Source: Pseudeuparius sepicola
Lineage: Eukaryota; Arthropoda; Insecta; Coleoptera; Anthribidae
Reading direction: 5' to 3'
Assembly (NCBI GenBank): GCA_963920635.1
Contig: OY987308.1
Coordinates: 7,816,225 to 7,880,224, forward strand
Length of the DNA stretch: 64,000 bases
Shown here: positions 54,985 to 64,000 of the stretch, one piece after another
Layout: each line of letters begins with the position of its first letter
Numbering within the stretch: the first letter of the stretch is position 1
Position numbers and translations under genes: made by a program
Notes under the pieces: generated by a model
Database searches by the model: none
The model's input: the letters and a program-made list of their open reading frames with translations, nothing else
Told to the model about the DNA's origin: nothing

Positions 54985-57167
54985 CGGTTCAAATAGGCTA
55001 AGTGCTAAAATTTCTAATTTTGAGATTTTTGTGTACAAACATTCTATATACCGTGCCAAGCTTGTCTGGAAAGGTTGCAAACAAACGAAGTAAAACAATT
55101 CCCAAAAAGCAGGAACCCAAACAAGCGGGACGTTAAAGGCATCCTGTAAGGTACTATATTAAGCTGTAAAGTATATGTATAAGTAAGGTGTGAAGTTGTA
55201 TATTGCCGTCTACAAAGGGAGCTGGTTTACGAAACCATAAGGCATTTTATTTGTGTGTATATTTTGTGGTAAACTTAATGTACTTACCTTAATACAGATT
55301 CTACTACGCAAGAAGAAGGGTAATGTGTTTAGGTAGTCGACTTTTATTTATTTGAAATGGTTTTTATTTTACTATTATATTTTTTATCGAAACTATATTA
55401 ATATTTTCTTTAATTTCATGTGTCGTGTAAATGCTACTATTTCTGTAAAAATATTCCTTATGAAAGAAAGCTAGATTTACACAAAAGATTCTACAATCAA
55501 ACTTACAACACACAAGGGACTTTTTTTATGAACCTTTTAGGCCTGGGACCAGTGAAAAGGAAACGTCATGGCAACTATGACAATTCAGCGGACAGTCATC
55601 GTCAAGGGATTGCAAACAAACATGGATATTTTTTCGTTAACAAAAATGAAACTTGAAACATTAATAAAAGATCTAAATACGATAATAAGGCATATTGCAT
55701 CTTTACACAGGAAAGAAAGCCATTATACGAGATCGCAAACTACTAAAGAATATCTCAGTCCTGAGCTTAATACACACCGATTATATAAAGTTTTTATTGA
55801 AAAATATCCGGATTCAAACTGTTCATTTCGTTTCTACCGTAAGATATTTCCAAAATAATTTCTTAATTTAAAATTTTGCCCACCAAGGAGTGATACGTGC
55901 AGAGTTTGGGATAAACTGAGATGTGAAATAAAAGCGGAGCTATCCTCGAGCCTAGAAGCACGTTAAAAACTGGAACTGCATCATCTGAAGAAGCCATAAA
56001 ACTAATGAAGCAGGATGTGGCTGCATCACAGTTGCCTGGAGCTCAGACATGTTTTTATTGGTAGATTTAGAACAGGTTCTTTTCATACCCACCTTAACAC
56101 ACAGCGACATGTTTTATTTGAGTCAACTAAGCTGTTACAACTTGGGAACCCATTATAGCAACACAAACACTGCATATATGTGTAACTGGAACGAGGGAAT
56201 GGCTGGCAGGGGTAGCAATGAGGTTTCTTCTTGCTCTTTTAACAAGAATAAAGTTATGATATTAATGTTTATTTTTTTTGGTCACTCATGGAGTATTTGA
56301 AAATATTCAGCACAAATTTCTGGTTAGTGGACACTCGTTCATGTCGTGCGATCGTAAATTTGCGTTTATAGAGAAGCGGAACAGAGTAATGAAAGCCATG
56401 GTTCCTCGTGATTTGCATGATGTTATTAGGTATGCAAAGTATCATCCGCCTTTTGAAATCCTAGATATGGAATCTTTTAGATTTTGGAATCTTCAAAAGG
56501 CCGCAGAAAGCCTCATTGTATTTAAAAACTTAATATCAGTAAGGCAGTTTGGATTTGTAATGATAAAGAAAGCCCTACAGTAGTACAAGTAAAGTACACT
56601 AACAGCGATATAGAAATTGGGCACAAGATAGACGTTCTAAAGAAAAACAAAACTATTGAAGATATGAGAAATATAAACTTGAAGCTTTTACCCCCAGAAA
56701 GCAAAATATCAGAAAACAAGAAAAAATCCTTGAGGTCAATGATTGATTTTCTTGAAAAAGTACAACATAGGGAGTTTTATCGAAACTTGTTATTAAAATA
56801 AGTTTAAAATATAACATGTTTAACTTTTTTGCTAGTTTGATATGAAACAAATACGAGTAATTTATTTTTAGTTTGAATGAGTTTTAGTCCTTTATTGATT
56901 AGTATAATGTTCTCTAATTATAGATATTTAACCTTTTAATATGGCACTTAGCATGTTTCTAAAATGATTTTTTTAATTTTTTGGTTCATGAAAATTTAAA
57001 GGAATATATTCATGGGAAATAAATTAAATCATATTTCAGTTTGTTCTAATAAAGGGTTAAAGTTAAACTAATGTATATATCACCCTTTGCAAAATCGCCC
57101 ATAAAAAGATTAGTTTTTTTAAAGATATCTCGGCTTTATAATTTTGGCACTTAGCCTATTTGAACCG
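54985..57167 (+). mobile_element. DNA transposon with CGGTTCAAATAGGCTAAGTGC ends, unit 2 copy
   Basis: Counterpart of 39729-41910, offset 15256 bp, with a few substitutions and one extra T near 57113. Confidence 0.7.
55420..56801 (+). pseudogene. transposase-like gene of DUF7869-like type, second family, unit 2
   Basis: Same frames and the same disabling shifts as 40164-41545 (for example HYTRSQTTKEYLSPELN, CNWNEGMAGRGSNE, KFLVSGHSFMSCDR). The shared defects show it was dead before the segmental duplication. Confidence 0.7.
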
Positions 57168-57568
57168 AATGTTGTAGTAGGTATATCTCCTAAAGGTAGT
57201 ACACTGAGAAAAAACTGCCAGTACAACAGTTGTAGAGTAGAAAAGCTAAATGATCTAATTGCCAAAATATGCCAATTTGATGTTTACCGGGGTATAGTTC
57301 CTTTATTAGGAGAGTTGTTACAATCAAATATCATCATCAGATTTTAATTAGTTTTGCATAAAAGTAATGACTTTGAGGTAAAGAAGAAACCATGTGGGAT
57401 ATTGCCTCATAGGCTTGCAAACATTAAAGTAAACCCACAAAACATTTTTTGATTGTATAGATACATTATTTTTAGGTTACTATTCATTGGACAAACCTGG
57501 CCGTAGTTGCAACCAAAAAGCTGTTATTGTAGAAACCATTCCGCAAATAAGTGATTTTAGCTTAACTT

Positions 57569-57860
57569 TTAATAATAATAATAATAATAACGTTTATTTA
57601 ATAATACAAAACATTTCATTTAACGTAAAGGATAAAATCCGTGATAAACGTAAAGATCCACAGAGGTAAAACCTGTTTGTGGAAATGGAGTCTAATCTGG
57701 TAATTGGGCATATATAAAGGTAATGACATTTTCTTATCAGTTGTATACATACGGTATACGTCTCTAGTCGGTTATTTATCTTGATCGGGTTACAATAATA
57801 CAATTACATAATAATACAATAGCAATAACAGTGCACAACAATACAAAACAGTCAGAACTG
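57569..57860 (-). mobile_element. 3' UTR and tail of a LINE, unit 2 copy
   Basis: Ends (minus) in TAAATAAACG(TTA)n. If the hAT element at 57869-60563 is discounted, it continues directly into 60564-61228. Confidence 0.65.
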
Positions 57861-58185
57861 GTACCAAACAGTGGCGTAGCATGACTTTGTGGGTCCCGTA
57901 AGCAAATAATCCCATGCCCCCCCCCACAAACGGCAAACCCCAAACAAACTCAAATTTGGGCAAAAACAGTTTATTAAAAAAAAAAACGAATATAAGTCCT
58001 CAGTAATCCATTCCATAAACAACAGCACCAGCTTATTTGAAAGTAACTAATTTTACTTACAGGAACAAAAGACTAAAAGCTTCAGTCAACGTAAGGAACA
58101 GCTTGTTTAAAAAATAGTCATATTTGGGTAACTACTTATTTACCCATATATATTTTATTGCAATAAAAAAGAATCAGAATCAAAT

Positions 58186-58793
58186 CTAAAAATTTCGCTT
58201 ACGAGCTTTCGTTTCTGCAAAAGTATTGACTAGATGTTGCACATTCATTTTTAAGGCCACCTGGTGTTCAATCACTAAAATCGATAGATCATGCAAAGGA
58301 GTTTGTGACATTGCATTTCGGAGGTAAGTTTTTATCATTTTAAGCTTACTAAATGATCTCCCGGCTGTAGCCACTGAAACTGGTAATGTTAAGAATAAAA
58401 GATAACATAACAAAACTTCGGACAAGTCACTTTCTAGTACTGCATATTTCTCAGCACTTTTTCCACAAATGCATTAACTAGCATGTTTTCATTAGTATCA
58501 TCTTTCACAGTTATTGAGATCATGTTCATAAACTGGATAGTAAATTTTTCCGATAGCAATTCTGGATACTTGCTGGATAGTTCTCGTGAACGTTCTATTG
58601 CCTCGTTTTCAGTCATGTTCAGAAAAGCCTTGGGAATTAGAAAACCAAAACGTTCTGCGATAGAATTAAAGGTTTTTAATCTGTTGAGCAGTTGCTCATT
58701 TACAACATCCAATGTGTAAAAAATTACAGAGACCCTAAAACTATCTTCGCATGTTTCAAAACGATGATCCACCGCCAAATCATCAAAATGCAT
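58186..58793 (-). pseudogene. hAT transposase C-terminal part (zinc-finger MYM-associated type)
   Basis: From 58793 (minus) the frame reads RVSVIFYTLDVVNEQLLNRL..., IAERFGFLIPKAFLNM. After a shift near 58430 it continues into FLTLPVSVATAGRSFSKLKM, IKTYLRNAMSQTPLHDL, the conserved hAT dimerisation block. A basic end (ETKARKRNF) closes it. The N-terminal and catalytic core parts are missing, so the copy is non-autonomous. Confidence 0.8.
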
Positions 58794-59337
58794 TTTGACA
58801 ACTATGGACTGAAATAATAGAACCGGTTGAACCGGTTCTTGATGATGCGCTGTGACGACGCCAGCGCTCCCTCTTATTTAGTAAGCCCGACAGCCGACAG
58901 ACTTGCCAGTTGTTGACATGCACATGAGAACATGAACAGTGGCGTGCCCATGGGGGGGTTTCGGGCGTTCAAACCCCCCCCCCCAAGCAGGTTAAATTTT
59001 CAAACGAAAAGTAAAGAAAAAAATGGAAAACAAAAGAAAAACCGAAAAAATACTCTACTAAACTACTCTATTAAACAAAAATATTATCTTTTATGAGTTA
59101 AAACAAATGCACACTTTGTAGTCTAAAAACGGATATTCGGATAATGATAATAATTGCACTGTACAGTTCTCCTTCTGCGGCGTAGCTACAGGGGTAGGGG
59201 TACAGAATACAGATGATCAAATACATCTGTACCGTCAAATGGGACGAATCGGGACGGGACGCTGCGCTGGGGTCATCCGGAACTCGGGGCAAACAGGTTT
59301 TTGGGAAAATAACTCGCCGCGGTGTCGCGAGGCTAAT

Positions 59338-60178
59338 CCCATATAGCAAAATTGCATTGGCGGAATATTCTGATAATATTTTTTCAGAGAACATGCCTAT
59401 TGTAGGAATATTCATGAAAACTGTAGAAACATTATCTGAACATTCAGGCAACATTCAGGTGTTTGCCTTTTGAAGGTACTATTTCACGTATTATAAATAT
59501 CCACAAATATTCATTGATGATTAATTTGAAACTTCAGAAGCATTTTGTATGTTCTATGTATATCCGCATTTAATATTCACGTGTAAATTATAAAATAAAA
59601 AAAACGCTAACGCCGGGTGCAGGGTTCGAACCTACGACCATCAATTTACAAGTTCAACACTCTGACCAACTGAGCCATCGACGTACTTGGAAATATTAGC
59701 TAAAAATAGTGTAAGCTAGAATCTCGGTGACGTCATGATATTCCAGTTATCGCCACTCGTGAACATTGACAAGATAAGTATATCGCGAATGTCTTATATA
59801 CAACCATTTGTGAACATTCATAAGATATTTGCTGTATGAATATACTACTCAACGTGTTCCAGCAATATTCCAAAAGTGCACGTTCCTAAGGTGAACGTGC
59901 CTGTAATGTGCTTAAGTTAAATGTTCAATTTGTAAATATTTATAAGAACCACTAAGTTAGGAACATGTTACACAAGATATTGTGGAAATATACATCATTT
60001 GGACATTCATCTAATATATTTGTATTTGAGCTTAACAAATATCTTGGTTATATTATGCACTTACTGAACATATTTCGTAAAATATTGTAACAATGTTTTA
60101 TAAATACCTATGGGGGAATATTTTTTGCACATTAGGAACTTATTTTGTATATTCAAAAAATATTAGATGCTATATGGG
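59338..60178. mobile_element. element with CCCATATAGCA ends, nested third level
   Basis: CCCATATAGCA at 59338 is mirrored by TGCTATATGGG ending at 60178. The 841 bp interior is rich in ATATT strings (GAATATTC, AATATTTT) and carries the tRNA-like sequence. No coding potential. The flanking AT/AT could be a 2 bp target duplication. Confidence 0.6.
59610..59684 (-). tRNA. tRNA-Thr(TGT)-like sequence, possibly a tRNA-derived element
   Basis: The minus strand shows A-box TGGCTCAGTTGG, B-box GGTTCGAACCC, a T stem of five pairs and a D stem GCTC/GAGT. The acceptor is near-complete (six of seven pairs). The anticodon loop CTTGTAA gives anticodon TGT, but the anticodon stem is weak. A run of eight T lies 4 bp past the 3' end, a typical Pol III terminator. 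Its place inside a MITE suggests a tRNA-derived repeat or pseudogene rather than a working tRNA. Confidence 0.5.
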
Positions 60179-60641
60179 ATGTTTTCAGGTCGGATAGTAG
60201 GTAGTCGGAACTCTTAGTCCAAGTCCAAATCCAAAAAACGAAACTTGATTTTGGATTGTAGCTTTATTAAAATCAGTTTTGTTCCTTTTTAAGAATAGTT
60301 TTTCTAATTTTTAGTATATTTTTAACTACCAGTCTTAGATTTTTCTCCCCCCCCTCCCATTCTCCCCCCCTAAACCTCCATTCGCTTAACCCCCGAAACC
60401 CCCCCAGACACAATTTCTGGGCACGCCACTGAACATGAATATAGATATTTCAATCATTTGGGCTTAGAGTGCTTTGCCAGATTTTGGTTTTAGTTTTATT
60501 ATTTAACTGGGCCCTGGGCCCGTAAGCGTTGCTTACTCCTGCTATATGATAGCTACGCCACTGGTACCAAAGTGAAACAACAAAAATAGCCTAACGTGTT
60601 ATTGTACAGAAGCCATTCCTGCCGTTTTCAGTTGTTATCCA

Positions 60642-61228
60642 CTATATTTCTAACCACTTGTCTAGGTGTTGACAGAAGCCAATTAGTAACTTTTTTCTGA
60701 AGATATTTAATGACCTCGCTTCCCTTATAGCCACTGGCAGATTGTTCTACAGCTTTGGGCCAATGTATGTATAGCATCTTTTTCCTATATTTTTAAATGA
60801 AAGAGGTATCAGTAAATTGTGATGCTCTCTACCTCTCGTTAGCCATGACTTATTACTTGCTGTGCCTGCTTGTTACTATAGCGATATAATAGAACCTTTT
60901 GGCAGAAAATTTGTCTTATATCCAGTATCTGAGTTTCTAGGAATAAGGAATCTATATACTATATGTGTATGGTTTTCATAGATAATTTTCAGAAACCATT
61001 TTTGGATCACTTGTAGTATGGTTAAGTAACAGTTAGCCGCTGATCCCCACGCAATAATTATTCCATAGCTCAGATGTGGCTGCACCAGCGCGTGATACAA
61101 AATCCTTCGTTTATTTTGATCACATATTTGTGTAAAAAATTTAAAACGAGCTAGTAACGGTCTTAGTTTTTTAACTATTTGTGTAAAACGTGTGTTCCAT
61201 CTCAAATGGCAATCTATGACTTTTTAGG
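60642..61228 (-). pseudogene. LINE ORF2 C-terminal part (Jockey/CR1-like group)
   Basis: On the minus strand: VIDCHLRWNTRF, KLRPLLARFKFFTQI, YHALVQPHLSYGIIIAWGSA, LQVIQKWFLKIIYE. After frameshifts comes GKRCYTYIGPKLWNNLPVAI and LNIFRKKLLIGFCQHLDKWL, ending in TAG at 60642-60644. This is the region after the RT palm in insect non-LTR elements. It is 5'-truncated near 61228. The 3' UTR continues, beyond the hAT insertion, to 57569. Confidence 0.75.
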
Positions 61229-61531
61229 CTGCATGTTTTTCTGCCTTCGATCGACCTTGGTTCGAGGCAGGCACATGCACATGTCTTTAAAGAAAAACAC
61301 CGCTATGGCCAAGAGCGCTGGACAAATGTGGATTCACGGTATTGCTCCTAAATAGCTTTATCCGTGTGATTACTAATTGTCCTACACTCACTGGGATTAC
61401 TACGGTTTTCTAGGGTTTTCCGTAGTACTTGAGCGAATGCTATCCTAGTTCTATCGGGAAAAAAGTCGGCCCTAGCCGCAAATGGCAACGAAGACAAAAT
61501 AATAGTAACTGTCCCCCTACCCCGCACAAGC
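61229..61531. other. unassigned spacer between two LINEs
   Basis: No coding region recognised. TTGGTTCGAGGC near 61258 resembles a Pol III B-box, but no A-box partner was found. Confidence 0.35.
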
Positions 61532-64000
61532 ATGTGGTTGCTTCTGGGGTACTCCTAGTTTGGAGTATTGTTAGGATGAGAATTATTATTATTATATCGA
61601 CTTAGCCAAAAGGCATTCGCACTCCCTCTACGGGGAACATTCACTCAGATCCCGGGCATCCCGGATACCAAAAGGATCTGGCTCGGACGAGACCCTTGCC
61701 ATGTTATCGGGCCTTAGGTGACATTGATGTTGTCGGACGTTCCTGCATTCCCATGAATTTCCTGACGGTTCGGGCTGTCGCAAGTAGTACCGCTTTCTGC
61801 ATGGACCTGTAAAGACTATCAGTTAGACCCAGCTCCTTGATGTTTCTCAGCAAACTTTTTGGTATAACACCAGTTGTTGACATGATGATTGGAATCGTCT
61901 GGACGTTCTCCATTTCCCATTGCCTTCTAATTCGTTCTTCTAAATCTCTGTACTTCGCGATCTTCTCGACTTGCTTCACACGCAGGTTGTTGTTGTTCGG
62001 GATGGCCACATCAATCAGAGTTGTCTGCCTAGAAATTTTATCAACTATTATAAGGTCCGGTCTGTTATGGGCAACTCGTTGATCTGTCAGAACTGTACGA
62101 TCCCAGTACACCTTGTAGTTGCTGTTCTCAAGAACAGGCTCAGGTGTGTAGTTGTAATATGGGACCCTCTCTGCCTGCACAAGCAGCAGCTTTTCCGCCA
62201 GTTCCTGGTGCAAGATCTTGGCAACCGAATCGTGTCGTTCCTTATATTCCGTTGATGCGAACATCTGACATCCTCCTGTTATGTGCTGGATTGTTTCTGA
62301 AGTTGGGCACCCGTATCTGCATCTGTCATCCACTACCGATGCATCTCCTACAATGAATTTTAGGTAGTTGCGAGTTGGTATAACCTGATCTTGTATGGCC
62401 AGTAGGAAGCCTTCCGTCTCGGGGAACATTCGTCCCGAGGTCAACCAATAGTTCGACGCTAACTTGTCGACATGTTCCTGGTTAACCTCATTAGGATGCC
62501 TCCCGTGCAGCGGCTTCCCCAACCACCTCTGTAGTTTATCGTTGTCGGTTCGGTGGTGATTTTGACGCTCGTGTTCCGTCAGACGTAGCGGTGTTGAGAC
62601 GTCTGCTCCGCATATAGCCCTATGTAGTGTGGAGCTGTTGGCCTGCCTGTAGAAATAATTACGCAGATTTAATATTTGTTGGTCCAATTGCTTGCTGACA
62701 TCTGCCAATCCTCTTCCTCCTAGTTGACGTGGCAGAGTTGTTCTTTCTACGGCGCTACGGGGATGATGTTTATGAGCTTTTGTCAGTAGTGTCCTAACTT
62801 TTCGTTGCAGGTTGTTGATGTCCGTGTTGGTCCAATTCACTATTCCGAACGAATAGCTGAGTACAGAGCACGCATACGTGTTCAGGGCCTTAAACAAATT
62901 CCTGCTGTCAAGATCAGTTCGCACTACTTGTCTTACTCTCTTGATGAATTCATTCATTAAATCAGTCTTCATTGTTCGATGGTCCATCCTTTGAGCTTGT
63001 TTCATCCCGAGATACTTGTATGTATCTCCCTTGCTCATTGCTTCGATCTCCTGGCCGTCCTGCATCTCGTGTGCGCTTTGTTCGAGCTTTCCCCGGATGA
63101 TATTAAGGGTGCGGCACTTGTCCAGTCCAAACAGCATTCCGATGTCCCTGGAGAACTCCTCTACAATTTTAAGCATTTGCTTTAGTTGGTTTTTGGTTGC
63201 GGCGATCAGTTTTAAATCATCCATATATAATAGGTGATTCAACTTGATCGCTTCTGCGTTGTTGCTTTTGATATCGAAGCCGTATTTTGTAGAGTTCAAC
63301 CGATGTGATAGAGGGTTCATCGCCATGCAGAACCACAGTGGACTGAGTGAATCTCCTTGGAAAATCCCTCTTCGGATGTTGATTGTGTCGGTCTCGATGT
63401 TGCTGCTTGCGGTTCTGAGTTGTATCTTAGTGCGCCAGGTTGTCATAACGTGTTCTAAAAAGGAAACTGTATGATGACCTATTTTATACAGCTTTAAGAT
63501 ACCTGTTAGCCAGTCGTGAGGTACAGAATCAAATGCTTTTTTGTAGTCCACATAAGCCATGTAGAGGTTTCGTTGCTTGGAATGAGCCTGGTTGCAGATG
63601 ACAGAGTCTATGATGAGTTGCTCTTTGCATCCCATTGCGCCCTTCGCGCAGCCCTTCTGCTGCATTGCCATGATGTTGTTCCGCTCGCAGTGAGCATATA
63701 TTCGCTGCGTAAGGCAAGAAGTGATTATCTTGTACAGCGTAGGCAAGCAGGTTATTGGGCGGTACTTGGCAGGGTTATCCGTATTCCGCTGGTCTTTTGG
63801 TAACAAGTAGGTGGCACCCTGTGTAAGAAACAATGGCATTTTCAGAGGATCGAGCAAGACTTCATTAATTAAGGTAGTTATTTGTTCATGCGTGCACCAC
63901 AACTTCTTAATCCAATAATTTTGGAGATGATCTGGACCTGGTGCCTTCCAGTTGTGAGAATTCTTGATGACATTGGAGACCTCATCGGTTGTGAGTTGCT
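61532..64000 (-). mobile_element. R4/Dong-type LINE, 5' end beyond the window
   Basis: Coding sequence 61704-64000 plus a 3' UTR that includes a (TAA)n tract at 61582-61595 and ends at the AACCAC terminus shared with the short copy at 3656. The GC content is higher than in the surroundings and there is one long intact frame, suggesting a young copy. Confidence 0.8.
61704..64000 (-). CDS. R4/Dong-type LINE polyprotein (RT and restriction-like endonuclease), 5'-partial
   Basis: The frame runs unbroken from the window edge to TAG/TAA-side 61704; the codon at 63902 is TTG, so the true start is upstream of the window. Residues numbered from 63902: RT blocks KYRPITCLPTLYKIITSCL (46-64), MAYVDYKKAFDSVPHDWL (115-132), GIFQGDSLSPLWFCMAMNP (179-197), YMDD (226-229). 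Then a Cys/His finger C-R-Y-G-C...H-I-T-G-G-C (528-545) and a restriction-like endonuclease RPDLIIVDK...LIDVAIP (614-635). This RT-then-endonuclease order is that of the R2/R4 group, and the RT resembles R4/Dong. All motifs appear intact. Confidence 0.9.
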   Translation of the reverse strand, partial: QLTTDEVSNVIKNSHNWKAPGPDHLQNYWIKKLWCTHEQITTLINEVLLDPLKMPLFLTQGATYLLPKDQRNTDNPAKYRPITCLPTLYKIITSCLTQRIYAHCERNNIMAMQQKGCAKGAMGCKEQLIIDSVICNQAHSKQRNLYMAYVDYKKAFDSVPHDWLTGILKLYKIGHHTVSFLEHVMTTWRTKIQLRTASSNIETDTINIRRGIFQGDSLSPLWFCMAMNPLSHRLNSTKYGFDIKSNNAEAIKLNHLLYMDDLKLIAATKNQLKQMLKIVEEFSRDIGMLFGLDKCRTLNIIRGKLEQSAHEMQDGQEIEAMSKGDTYKYLGMKQAQRMDHRTMKTDLMNEFIKRVRQVVRTDLDSRNLFKALNTYACSVLSYSFGIVNWTNTDINNLQRKVRTLLTKAHKHHPRSAVERTTLPRQLGGRGLADVSKQLDQQILNLRNYFYRQANSSTLHRAICGADVSTPLRLTEHERQNHHRTDNDKLQRWLGKPLHGRHPNEVNQEHVDKLASNYWLTSGRMFPETEGFLLAIQDQVIPTRNYLKFIVGDASVVDDRCRYGCPTSETIQHITGGCQMFASTEYKERHDSVAKILHQELAEKLLLVQAERVPYYNYTPEPVLENSNYKVYWDRTVLTDQRVAHNRPDLIIVDKISRQTTLIDVAIPNNNNLRVKQVEKIAKYRDLEERIRRQWEMENVQTIPIIMSTTGVIPKSLLRNIKELGLTDSLYRSMQKAVLLATARTVRKFMGMQERPTTSMSPKAR

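Larger units (their letters stand above)
50622..58489. repeat. segmental tandem duplication, unit 2
   Basis: Starts with the last 33 bp of the 36739-37254 MITE, then (TA)n, and follows unit 1 through the hAT element. It retains DNA missing from unit 1 (51643-51943, 52340-53568) and has its own foldback insertion at 50757-51054. Confidence 0.9.
58937..60431. mobile_element. second hAT-type element nested in the first
   Basis: The ends CAGTGGCGTGCCCA and TGGGCACGCCACTG are inverted, with the 8 bp target duplication AACATGAA at 58929-58936 and 60432-60439. Poly-C/G tracts lie inside each end. No transposase was recognised. It contains a further MITE. Confidence 0.9.
57869..60563 (-). mobile_element. 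hAT element, 2.7 kb, carrying nested elements
   Basis: The ends CAGTGGCGTAGC and GCTACGCCACTG are inverted, with a related inner block GTCCCGTAAGCAA / TTGCTTACGGGCCC-like. The 8 bp target duplication GTACCAAA is at 57861-57868 and 60564-60571. It holds the C-terminal part of a transposase on the minus strand and a second hAT at 58937-60431. Confidence 0.9.

Noticed and set aside
62979..63803. Several plus-strand frames opposite the R4/Dong-type LINE
   Set aside because: They are antisense shadows of the well-supported minus-strand RT.

Overview
The window looks like AT-rich arthropod, most likely insect, nuclear DNA made almost wholly of transposable elements. It holds an env-bearing gypsy-type element, an R4/Dong-type LINE, BEL/Pao, hAT, MULE and P-like pieces, long-inverted-repeat MITEs, and small introns in transposase genes. 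No bacterial operon, CRISPR array or rRNA gene was seen. The only candidate host coding piece is one 166 bp exon at 775-940 on the minus strand. I cannot name the species or order.

Layout. 1-3404: mostly unassigned DNA, the candidate host exon and one MITE. 3405-11870: a long-TIR element with a small cysteine-rich CDS. Its left arm was split by a 6.7 kb insert (3864-10573) that has 8 bp target duplications and a broken THAP-domain start, so it is P-element-like. That insert carries further foldback elements, one with a 14 bp tandem array at its centre. 13446-17316: a hAT transposase pseudogene interrupted by a gag-only LTR element with ATTG target duplications. 17534-20600: a broken BEL/Pao gag-pol joined to an oppositely oriented Gypsy gag fragment. 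20615-22881: a MULE transposase with one in-frame stop, then the tail of another transposase. 24430-29603: a tandem duplication around the first exons of an intron-containing transposase. 30453-31620: a TARG1-like macrodomain pseudogene next to a retropepsin fragment. 31610-37254: nested long-TIR MITEs and a solo LTR.

37222-58489 is a two-unit tandem segmental duplication whose breakpoints lie in a MITE and in a hAT element. Unit 1 then received an apparently intact errantivirus (42619-50053) with two 225 bp LTRs that look identical by eye, a CGTA target duplication, PBS, PPT, gag, pol and env. A hAT element (57869-60563) contains a second hAT, which contains a MITE, which contains a tRNA-Thr-like sequence. 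The big hAT sits in the 3' part of a broken LINE. The window ends inside an R4/Dong-type LINE on the minus strand.

How the parts relate: these genes form no pathway. They are independent mobile elements whose nesting gives a relative order of events. The most recent large event visible is the errantivirus insertion, which happened after the segmental duplication.
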